A DNA stretch of 64,000 nt from Schizochytrium sp. CCTCC M209059 (Eukaryota > Sar > Bigyra > Thraustochytrida > Thraustochytriidae): contig KN805371.1 of assembly GCA_000818945.1 (NCBI GenBank), forward strand, positions 124,001 through 188,000, given 5' to 3'. A program made the position numbers and the translations under genes. The notes below the pieces were generated by a model. That model was not told the origin of the DNA and did no database searches. It was given only the letters and a program-made list of their open reading frames with translations. Position 1 is the first letter of the stretch. Each line of letters begins with the position of its first letter. Below are positions 10,376 through 19,479 of this stretch, in pieces.

Positions 10376-13009
10376 CACAGGAATGAGTAAAAAAAGAACT
10401 CTTCGGGGAGATCCTGCAAGTATACACAAGGTAAAAATTCAATGTGTCGATGGCAGGACGCGAAGCCGGGTATAGTAACTCTGATTTTAATGAGGAAAAA
10501 CACTCTTCAAAGGGACTCGAAGTCGGGTAGTTCTAATAAAAGGGCAGGCGAACCACCTACAGTCCCTTGCCTCCTCACCGCAGCGCGGGCTGTTCGTCCA
10601 TAGTGCCTGGAAAGCCTGCACGGGCTTCGGCCCTTGCCGAAGGGCCTACGCCGCACAAACCAGGACAAGGCCTACATGCATGCACGTGTAGACGCTCAGT
10701 CCTTCCGCGCACTTCACGACCGGCCATTACGCGCAACTTCATGCTCGGCTGTTTCGCCCCCTCCCTCGCCCCCGCCCATCCGCCGGCCAGTCTGTGTGCC
10801 AGCCACTCCGAGCATGATCAAAGGTAGCGCGCGCGCGTCCCGAAGATCCTTCGATCTGCGCCTCCTCGCTCGGAGTCGCTCGCCATGGTCGAAGCTGCCG
10901 CGCACTGCTGTGGCGGCTGCCACTGCTGCCGCGGTTGGCCACGATCTTGCCGCAGGGACCCTAGCGTTTTCCTGGGCCGGCCCCTCCGGCGCCCCCGAGT
11001 GAGTGGCCCGACCCTGCGGACTTTCGCAATGTCGCGAAATCGTGCGGCTCCTGCGCGATCGTGTACACATACATGCGCACGCGCGCGGCCCACCGGCTCA
11101 TGCACGCGGTACGGGCGAGGTGAGAGCGCCGCCTCGATGGCGACGCAGGAGGCCCGGCCGTCTCACCGAGCCTTTGGCAGCCTTGGCCAAGCAAGTCCTG
11201 GCGTCGCGGCGTCCTGCTCTCTGCCGGGTGGGCCTTGTCCGTCGCGGATCGCGGCCAGCCCTGGCAGACTCGCGCGGGAGAGCCGATACACTCGAAAACA
11301 TAGCCTCGAGTTTCCGCTCCTCTTTGATGCGCGAACATTACCTTATAACAAGAGCACACAGCAATCTCGACGGCGCGAGGCAGCCAGCCTCTCTGCCAGA
11401 CGCACGCCGCAGCGCCCGGCCGGGGAACGCGATCTTCGCGTGGAAAAGCGCCCCGCGCGCCTCCCGCGCCCCGGATCGCAGGCGCAAGCCCTTAAGTCAC
11501 GTCTATCTTTTGCTTCGCCGGTAGCACCCACCACGAGGAGTACTACCCGCACCCAAGTTGGGTGAATTATCGCGCGCGGGTTCCTCATGGGTCCCGGAGC
11601 TGTGTGATGGAATGCACACACGGTTCACCTCACCGCCGCCGCCTCGCCTCGCCTCGCCCGCCCTTCGTGGCCGGGACGCGAGCGGGGCTTTCTTCGAGCC
11701 GCAGCACGAGCGCCGCGTCCCCAGGCAGCAAGCGGGGCACGCCGCCTCCGCGTCTCCGGCCGGCACGGCCCCTGCCCGTCCTCGCCCGCGACGTAGCACG
11801 AGCTGCGCCGCTTTTACTTTTTGATAACAAGGGGCCCGAGGAGGCAAGGGAACACGTATGGCCGGCGGGGCCAGCCACACGTACGCAGCTGCGGGCCGAT
11901 TGTGCGGGAGTGTCTGCAGAGCCCGTAGTAGAGAAGACTTTCGGCGCGGTCCCAAGCTGTGGGCTTATGTGGGGGTGCGCGGGCGGCCCCCGGGCTCCCT
12001 CGTTTTCCTTTCCTCTCCTGCGGCGCCTTTGAGCCGTGGCGCCAGGCGGCGCTTCGCCTCGCTGGCACGGCCTGCCTGCGTGCATCTACGTAGCCAGCAG
12101 CCGGTGGCCGCAACAGCGAGAGCAACATGGGCGCAGAGACAGCCTCCAGCGCAAGCTACTCTTCGCCAGCCAGCCAAGCAATCCACCAGCCAACCAGCCA
12201 CGTGAACGATGCTGGATAAGACCTCAAGTTCGACGAAGTGCCGGGTGCCGAGTCGAGGGCGAGACCTCCCGATCCGATCTTGTCGGGATCAAGGCAACGC
12301 CGACGAAAAGATGAAGAAGCCAGGGGTATCGCGCTCGCTTTGGTCTCGCCGCGGTCGCTGGCGCTTCTCGCCGCCGGCCGGAGGCGCGATTCTGCTGTCG
12401 CGGCCGCGGCCGTAATTTAGCTCGTGCCGGGCTCGGAGGAGGAGGCGATGAATCGCGCTGTTTTGAAGTTCCTGGCGGATCAATTTCGTGGCGAGTCGCG
12501 GGGGCACACGTCTCGCTCGCTTTCGCTGGCCGGCCTGGAGATGATAACAAACTGGGAAACCCGGCAGCCCGCTCGCTCGCTCGCTCGCGATCACCAAGAT
12601 GCGTCGCCGCTTGCGCAAAACTGGCGCGCCGAGGCGCAGAGGGAAGAAGAAGAATTCGGACGGCGGCGGGGAAAGAGACTCGGAAGAAGAGGAGACTCCG
12701 GCCAGCAGAGAGAATGCCGACGTAACGCAGACCGCTCACGTTGCATCTCGCGCGCGCTCTTTCCGCGTTGAGGACACACGATTTACAGCGGGAAAGTCTG
12801 CGCGGACGCGTCCGGAAACATAATTCCCGGCTCTTGCGAGGGCCGAACGGCGGCGTAAAAGAAAGCTGAAAGGCTGGAGCCGGGATGGGCTGGCCAGGTC
12901 GCGTATAAACGAAGCAGAAGAGCGCTGCCCGGCCTCGACAGCATCCGTCAGATCGCGGCAGACAAATTTGAGAGTTGTCACCGAGTTTGTTCGGACACCA
13001 TCCATGCGT

Positions 13010-13390
13010 TCGATGCAAAAGCAGAATCAGGAGTAGCAGCAGCGGCACATATACCAGCAAAAGTAGCAAAAGTAGCAGCCAGAAGGACCAGCCAGAAGCA
13101 CGAAAGAGAAGCAGCAGGAGCAGCAGAAGCAGCTACAGAAATAGCAGAAGTTGCAAAAAGACCAAAAAGTAGCAGAAGCATCAGCGAGAATGCACCAGCC
13201 AGAAGCGGTAAAAATAGCAGGAGCCACCAGAAGCATCAGCTAGAAGCACCAGCCAGAAGCACCAGCCAGAAGTACCAGAAGAAGTAGAAGGAAGAGGGGA
13301 GAAGGCAGCAGAGAAATCGAAAGCAACAGCCAGAAGCAGCAAAAGCAACAGCCAGAAGCAGCAAAAGCGAGGGGAAAAGGCAGCAGTGAA
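13010..13390. repeat. Degenerate purine-rich repeat (AGCCAGAAGCA-like units)
   Basis: About 380 bp built of variants of AGCAGNAGC and AGCCAGAAGCACC with very few pyrimidine runs. Not coding in any frame that makes sense. Confidence 0.8.
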
Positions 13391-14050
13391 AGCAACACAT
13401 GGCTTCTCTTTGAAAATATTTTATTCCCACACGAGAAATGCTGCGGCTAAAATTGCGCTAGTGTGGCTTTACAACACAGCTTAGCCTGACATCTTTAAAC
13501 AACCTTACTAAAGTTTAACCTTCTATCCTTTACAATGGACCTAATATCGTAAGCAAATGCCAGGTCTCCCCAAACTTCCTCTACAAAGACTGAGCAAAAC
13601 GTTACGAGCTGTGGGTGTGGGCTGCGCGAACGTTTCCCATTGAGAACATTGCCGTTTTTGCCCTCTCCAACGGCGCGCGCTCGAGCGCTTGCCGTCCCAG
13701 TCCCGCGGTGTGTGAACGCACGCACGCACGCACGCAGGCAGTGCTCGCGCCACCGCGCGCAGAGACACGGACGCGCACGAGCACGGTCAGGCCGGCGAGC
13801 AGCCGCCCGGCCCCGCCCCGGCCGCGCTGGAGGCGAGAGGTCGCGCTGGCTCGGCCTCTGAGGCGGCGCGTACAGAATAACAAGCAAGCACGCAAGCCAA
13901 GAATCTCTCCACTTGCGCGGGGACGCACAAGTCAGGAATAGTGACCAGGAAAGTGTGGTAAAGGGAGGCCGCAAGTGCACCAACCGGCCCGGTCGTCGCC
14001 TCGAGCAGACTCGAGTGCCGTGGCGTGCGAGCCGAGCTCAGGCGCGCAGT

Positions 14051-14090
<40 letters not shown>
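14051..14090. repeat. (CAGG)10 microsatellite
   Basis: Ten perfect tetranucleotides about 250 bp upstream of the start codon at 14340. Confidence 0.97.
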
Positions 14091-14339
14091 CGCGCAGACG
14101 CGCGACGCGGACCCGGCGTCGTGTCACCGCGCGCCCGCTCGCGTTGCGCCGTCCGGCCTTGCCTCGCCTTCTCCCGCCGCTCGGCGCCGGCGCACAGCGC
14201 GAGCACATAAATCCTACCAGCGAGCGACCACGCGAGCGACCACCAAGCGAGCGGCCACCACGCGAGCGAGCGGTCGCAAGGCAAGGCCCAAGTACTGCCC
14301 GCTCCTTTGCCCCTTCTTGCCGCGGCTCCAGACGGCACC

Positions 14340-16373
14340 ATGATGGCCTCGTACGCAGACGAGGACCAAATGATGCAGGCCAACCCGGACGCCTTGCCGA
14401 CGATCATTGCCAAGCAAATTGTGCTCGATGAAGACATTCCGGGCGGGACGTCGAACAGCCTTCGCGAACTTCTTGACCTACAGGATGCAGATGGCGGCGT
14501 GTACGAAGCGCATGCGGTCTGCGACGCGTCGTCGCAAAAGAAGGACGCTGAAAAAGACCCAGCCCCAGCGTTTGACGTGAGCACGGCCCTTCCCGAGGAC
14601 AAACAGCTCTTGGGCGTCATCGCACAGTCCATGCCGCAAGACGACAACTCGCTGGACGTGCTCATTCAGCACGAACCTCCTTGCGAGGTCTTCAAGAGTC
14701 TGGCGGGTCGATCCTGGCTCCTCTTCACCTCGCTCTTTATTCTGCCTCGCGGCGTCGACTTGCATTACACGTTGTCGCGCCTCGCCATCGACCTAGTCCG
14801 GGGCACAGAGGTCGTGCAGACCTTTGTTACGCAAGGGTGGCCGTCGCAAAGCGACTCTCGTCTCAATTTGGTCGAGATTGGAAGGCAAGGCGGACAGCGA
14901 TCCACGCCCATCGCACAAGTTCAAGTTGTTCTCGGTCCGCACGAAGTCGGCACTCCGGCGTGCATTCTCGTTGTCATGCAGTGTGACCGCGACTCGAGCA
15001 TCTCGCGCAGAAAGAACGTATTCCATGCTGTGGTGCGCCTTCGCGACTCCGAGCGTGCAAATTTAGAATCTTTCGAAGACGTGATCGAGGTCGATGCTGC
15101 GCGTCAGGCCGCGGACCTGCTCGAGCGTGCAGACGTCCAGGCGCGGGTTGCGCTTGAGGCGCCCGCGCGCGTTGAAAACTGCGCGCGCACGCTCGAGTTC
15201 AAGATTTTGAGCAAATTTAACCACCAATTCGTAAAGGGCGGAGGCGAGCGCCGCAGAGAGGTGATTCGCGAGCACGACAAGCGCTACAGCGATCAGCGAA
15301 GGTGGGCCATGGAGCACTTTTCACAAACCGGCATCTTTGAGCCTCCTTTTGTGCCCCGCGACCTCAAGAGCTTTGTGCTCTTTTGCGAACAAAGGGAAAA
15401 TGGCCTGCCCGATGACATTCACGCGCGGCGCCTGATGCGCTTATCGGTCTCGCCCAAGACGCCTCGGGGCGTCAAGCGTTCGCACCTGGCAGCATCGGCA
15501 CCAGCATCAGCAGCAAATCTTGGAGGAACGCCTAAAACACCGGCGTTGACCTCGCCGGGATTGCACGGGGCAAATTCTTCGGCAGAGGCGCTCACGCAGC
15601 TCCGAACAGGACGTTCGCGAGTCTCGCCGGGCGCGCGAGCGTCAGGGTCGCGATCAGCAGGACCGCGGCGGGGCGGCAAGCAGGCCGAGCGCAAGCGTCA
15701 AGTGACCCTCGAGAACCGCGTGCTCGAGTCTTGGGAGTCGCTGGATGACCACCACAAGCTTTCCGTGTTTTTCCGCATTTGTCCCGACCTTGCTCGACTT
15801 GGGACGCTCTTGGGCACCTTTTCTCCGCTTGGAGCGCCAATGGCAGCCACGGGCGGCGCCTTGGGCGGGCCCCTCGGCGGCGCCATCGGTCCTCCGGGCG
15901 GGATGATGTCCTCGTTGGCTGCTGTCATGTCCAATACTAACCCAAGCGGCGCTGCAGATCCCTCTAGCGCCAGCAGCGCCAGCAGCGCCAGCAATACATT
16001 TAATAGTAATAGCATCGTCCAGCGAAATCAGCACCAGCAAGATCGCCCTGACGAACCGCAAGAGCGCCATCAAGAGGGTGAACAAGGTAGATTAGATGCA
16101 CGAGTGACGACGGGACGAGATCAAGATGGCGAAGTTCCTGCAAGTCACAAACGTCGGCGCGAGGCCGACAACGAGGCCGACGAGGACAACGACAACGACA
16201 ACGACAATGACAACAACACGGAACAGCGGCCCTCCTCCGCGACGTCGCAGACGCAGCGCGAGGGTCAAGATTGGCCCAACGCGGAATCGCACCTCGCGAC
16301 CGGATCCGCGTCCGGTTCCAAACAAGGCGAACCTGTATTAGAACCGCAGACTGGTGCCAAAAATGACCTTTGA
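14340..16373 (+). CDS. Unknown 677-residue protein, beta-rich core plus disordered tail
   Basis: The ATG at 14340 sits in a strong context (CACC before it, followed by a second ATG). Residues about 105-260 form a folded-looking segment with alternating hydrophobic strands; about 280-360 is basic and helical. The rest is disordered: S/P-rich (380-470), G/A-rich (510-560), then Q/N/D/E-rich, with a (DN)n run near 640. I do not recognise a family. The segment near 205-262 (hydrophobic strand, then K-N-V-F-H-A-V-V-R and a closing A-D-L-L) loosely follows the strand order of the domain shared by the 5933 and 18061 proteins; this is suggestive only. The layout (folded core, long charged tail) would suit a regulatory or DNA-associated protein, but that is inference. 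Confidence 0.72.
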   Translation: MMASYADEDQMMQANPDALPTIIAKQIVLDEDIPGGTSNSLRELLDLQDADGGVYEAHAVCDASSQKKDAEKDPAPAFDVSTALPEDKQLLGVIAQSMPQDDNSLDVLIQHEPPCEVFKSLAGRSWLLFTSLFILPRGVDLHYTLSRLAIDLVRGTEVVQTFVTQGWPSQSDSRLNLVEIGRQGGQRSTPIAQVQVVLGPHEVGTPACILVVMQCDRDSSISRRKNVFHAVVRLRDSERANLESFEDVIEVDAARQAADLLERADVQARVALEAPARVENCARTLEFKILSKFNHQFVKGGGERRREVIREHDKRYSDQRRWAMEHFSQTGIFEPPFVPRDLKSFVLFCEQRENGLPDDIHARRLMRLSVSPKTPRGVKRSHLAASAPASAANLGGTPKTPALTSPGLHGANSSAEALTQLRTGRSRVSPGARASGSRSAGPRRGGKQAERKRQVTLENRVLESWESLDDHHKLSVFFRICPDLARLGTLLGTFSPLGAPMAATGGALGGPLGGAIGPPGGMMSSLAAVMSNTNPSGAADPSSASSASSASNTFNSNSIVQRNQHQQDRPDEPQERHQEGEQGRLDARVTTGRDQDGEVPASHKRRREADNEADEDNDNDNDNDNNTEQRPSSATSQTQREGQDWPNAESHLATGSASGSKQGEPVLEPQTGAKNDL

Positions 16374-16895
16374 TGATTGACATGACTCGGAATCCCTTTC
16401 CTTTTATCTTCTTGCGGTCTGTCCATCAGAAGATTGATAAGATCGATGTAAATGAGATCTTGGCCCCCACGAGTCCGCGTCGTGACGACCTCTCGTCGCT
16501 CTCTTTCGCTTCGCCAAGCTCGCATGTTCTCCGGTGTTGCATCTCCTTGCTGCGCAATCGTCACGCTCTTGCGTGCGTCGCTCACGACGGCGATCCGGCC
16601 CTGGCGCCGGCACACTGCGCGTGCCGTGTGCGCGTGCCGTGTGCGCGTGCCGAGGCCGCATTACCGTTCTCCACCGAGTCCCTCCCGCCTGGCAGGCCGA
16701 CGAGGATCGCGACAACGAGCAAGAGAACGCGCGCGGATCCAGCGCAGCGAGCTCCAGCGCAGCGAGCTCCAGCACAGCGAGCTCGAGCACGGCGTCCCCT
16801 CGCAGCGCGCGAGGGCGTTCTGGCGCCGCGGCAGCGAGCAGAGCCTATTCGAAGTGAACGATCCCCTCTTGTTGTAAACCCGCACGTGTGCGCAG

Positions 16896-17009
16896 CAGCA
16901 GCAGCAGCAGCAGCACCCAAGCAGGCAGGCAAGCAAGCAGGCAAGCCAGCAAGCGAGCAAGCGAGCGAGCAAGCGAGCAAGCGAGCGAGCGAGCGAGCGA
17001 GCGAGCCAG
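16896..17009. repeat. GCA, then GCAA/GCGA/GGCA compound microsatellite
   Basis: A CAG run followed by about 90 bp of GCAA/GCGA/GGCA tetranucleotides. Confidence 0.95.
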
Positions 17010-17544
17010 TCGCGTCGTAGAAAACGAAGATGCCTCAGAGATTCTCGTGCGATTGTAGAGCCGCATTGAGCAAAAAGACGGACGCACACACCCCGCGTCA
17101 GTCGAGTCTGATTAACCCGGCGGCCCGCCGCGGCGGCCAACAAGTGGATATTCGCGGGGTACACAAGTGAACATTTGCGGGATACTGCGCTTGCCTCGCC
17201 TCGCGGGAGGATCCCTTTTCCAGCGGGAGGAAGGTATGAGAGGGGCGGGAACCGCAGGCGAGCGGGGGCCGCACGCGCGTGACATAATGGTACCGGAGCA
17301 GGTGGCTGCGAGGAGAGCGAGGAAGGGAAGGATCCGAACGCGTCCAGCTGAGCCGGGCCGTGTCACGATCCCCCCTTTTTCGTGACACAGAACCCGTTCG
17401 GGGGAGACCTTGCGCGCGACGCACGGCGGCCGCGCGATCTCGCTCTCTCGCTCGCAGGGACGCAGGCGCGCGCGGGGGCGCGTGGCGGGCGAGGACCTAC
17501 GAGGGTGGTGGATCGAGCTGATCCCGGCCTAAGCAAGCAAGGCG

Positions 17545-17550
17545 AGCAAG

Positions 17551-17589
<39 letters not shown>

Positions 17590-17605
17590 GACGACGACGA
17601 GGGAA
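17545..17605. repeat. (GAC)n/(GACGA)n microsatellite
   Basis: About 17 trinucleotides with minor interruptions. Confidence 0.93.
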
Positions 17606-18060
17606 ACAGGAGAAGCGAGGAGACAGCGCGCAGGCCTACGCTGCATGCCAAGGCGCGCCGCGTGAGGTAGCGCCGAGTGGACGACGTCTGGACCGATAAA
17701 GCCCGGGCGAGCGACACGCATAACCCGGAGTCGCGCTCGCACAACAATTTGAAGCACGCCACACAGCACTCGCAAGGCCGCAGCCGTGTCTCCTCTATTC
17801 TGGCAAGCGGGTCCGGGCTTGGGCTCACGCCCGGCCCGTCCACCTTGTACGTCCAAATTGAAGCAGCGCAGAGAAGAAGAAGCAACGTCGAGAAGGAAAA
17901 AGAGGAAGAGAACGACACAGACGTCGAGCAGGACCTAGACCAAGACGAGCTCTGCATACTGACCAAAGGAATTCCGAGACGAACGCCCCACCTCGGTAGG
18001 AACGAACGAGTGAGGGTTGCCTGTTTTATCGGTCTTCATTGAATCTTCTACCTAAGCACC

Positions 18061-19110
18061 ATGCAGGCCATCACTAAACCGCTCATGAACGGAAAAGCTC
18101 GACTCGAGCAAAAAGAACAAGCAAGCGCAGATATCCAGCTCCATGAGTGCTCCGAGGCAACGAGTGGCGGTACAGACTCTGAGAATGCAGTCGTCGCACG
18201 CGAGCTCTGGCCCGAACTTTGCGACCGTCTCCTCTGGTTGGGCGAAAAGGCCGAAGGGATGATCGAGTCCAACTCGCTCAACGCATTGTTGAATGAACCT
18301 ACATCCACGCCCGGCAAGAAAGCCGGCTGCGAATCCACCCCCCATGAAGAAGTTCCACAGACGACACCCAAGGGCATGCGCCGCTATGTCCTTCTCGTGG
18401 AAACCAAGGACGAGAGCGAGATTTCCTTCTTGCACATTAGCGTCGTGGACAAGACGGCCAAGGATCGCGGGACGCTCATGGAGTTTGTGCTCACCATGCA
18501 AGATGGAAAGATCAAACTCTTGAAAATGCCAAACGCGCAAGAGCAAGTCTTTGCCTCGGGGTCTGCCATTCAGCATCGCTCGAACCGCAGTCGCATTCTC
18601 TTCTTTTTCGTTGCGCAAGAAGGAATTCCAATTGAAGGCCACATCAAGTTTCGCGTGCTCTCTGCCAACGGCACCTCGATCGAGTCCTCTCCTGTGCCCG
18701 TGGGAGGTGCTCGAAACGACCTGCCTTCTACGCCGACCGTTTCCGCAACGGCGGCGACAAAGACGCCTTCTGCCTCGGAGATGCCTTCTGCCTCGACCCC
18801 GCCACCGCCATTTGTCCCCTCTCCTCCGCTTCCTGTTCAAACAAAGGTGGCTGAAAATGATGAATCCAAGCAGCACGAGTCTGAACTTCATCGTGTGGGT
18901 GCTAAGCGCGAGCGATCAAGCTGCGCCGACGACTTTGCTGATAACCGGGAAAGCATCCAAGAAGATGACAATGAACTTGGACGCCTTCAGCACAGCAAAC
19001 GTGCCCGATTGTCCAAGATCCAGGACTTTTTCCAGCGCATCGATGAAACCACCAAGGATCTGCTCCGTATGGGAAGGCAGCTCTTTGACTCGACGGACAT
19101 CTATCTCTGA
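18061..19110 (+). CDS. Unknown protein, copy B of the family shared with the gene at 5933
   Basis: 349 residues starting at an ATG with CACC immediately before it. Residues about 107-221 align with residues 63-176 of the 183-residue protein at 5933, including the A-I-Q-H block, the N-R-S-R turn, the following hydrophobic strand and the F-R strand, so the two genes are paralogues. Unlike copy A, it has an extra N-terminal helical segment (about 45-75, L-W-P-E-L-C-D-R-L-L-W-L) and a C-terminal extension: an S/T/P-rich linker, then a basic stretch with R-E-R and K-R-A-R and a final amphipathic helix. The basic stretch could be a nuclear localisation signal. No named family is recognised. A poly(A) signal follows at 19367. 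Confidence 0.78.
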   Translation: MQAITKPLMNGKARLEQKEQASADIQLHECSEATSGGTDSENAVVARELWPELCDRLLWLGEKAEGMIESNSLNALLNEPTSTPGKKAGCESTPHEEVPQTTPKGMRRYVLLVETKDESEISFLHISVVDKTAKDRGTLMEFVLTMQDGKIKLLKMPNAQEQVFASGSAIQHRSNRSRILFFFVAQEGIPIEGHIKFRVLSANGTSIESSPVPVGGARNDLPSTPTVSATAATKTPSASEMPSASTPPPPFVPSPPLPVQTKVAENDESKQHESELHRVGAKRERSSCADDFADNRESIQEDDNELGRLQHSKRARLSKIQDFFQRIDETTKDLLRMGRQLFDSTDIYL

Positions 19111-19366
19111 AGACCATAGTCTCTGAAGCTTATTGAGATCTTTCCTGCCACTCCGTCACAAAGGTCTGGACTCTCTTCGCCGTCCGTGTGCTGCAGGAAA
19201 ACTTCACCGTTCAACTTAGCTTTCCAGCGATGGCAACGTCGACATCCCGGAAACAGAAAATTATGAATACTGTGAAGTCTGATCTCATCTTCTATCTCAA
19301 CAAAAGTCTTTGTTAGCTCGAGAGAGTGCTGACTGACCTTTTGTATGATCGGTGAAAAGAACCCCC

Positions 19367-19372
19367 AATAAA
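19367..19372 (+). promoter_or_regulatory. Putative poly(A) signal AATAAA
   Basis: Canonical hexamer 257 bp after the stop at 19110, just before the ROCO relic. Confidence 0.45.
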
Positions 19373-19479
19373 ATTAGCTGGTGACTTGCAACCTGTATTC
19401 TCAGCCTCATCCATTCCATGGTACGCGAGGCTTGCAGTCCCTCTGACTGATGAAAATGAACAACAAACTGCATTTCTTT

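Larger units (their letters stand above)
9064..14339. other. 5.3-kb divergent intergenic block, GC-rich and repeat-rich, no supported gene
   Basis: Lies between the start of the minus-strand gene (9063) and the start of the plus-strand gene (14340). Many open frames exist on both strands because GC content is very high, but their translations are R/A/P/S-rich, overlap each other on opposite strands, and match no family. It holds CTG, CTTG and CAGG repeats and a purine-rich degenerate repeat (13010-13390, copies of AGCCAGAAGCA). Part is presumably the promoters and 5' UTRs of both neighbours. Confidence 0.6.
16374..18060. other. Intergenic with tetranucleotide repeats; possible 5' UTR intron upstream of next gene
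   Basis: 1.7 kb of GC-rich DNA. Open frames encode R/A/S repeats. A frame at 17677-18042 (121 codons) ends 18 bp before the next ATG in the same frame, but its translation is not recognisable. A GT..AG pair at 17996-18056 could be a 61-bp 5' UTR intron; splicing it does not join a coding frame to the gene. Confidence 0.5.

Noticed and set aside
12224..13069. Minus-strand frame of 281 codons beginning with a leucine-rich, signal-peptide-like stretch
   Set aside because: The leucine run is the reverse complement of the AGCAG/CAG repeat at 13.0 kb; the rest is R/P/S-rich compositional sequence with opposite-strand overlaps.
17677..18042. 121-codon frame in frame with and just upstream of copy B
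   Set aside because: Starts inside repeat-flanking DNA, ends in a stop 18 bp before the gene, and its sequence is not recognisable; at best an upstream ORF.
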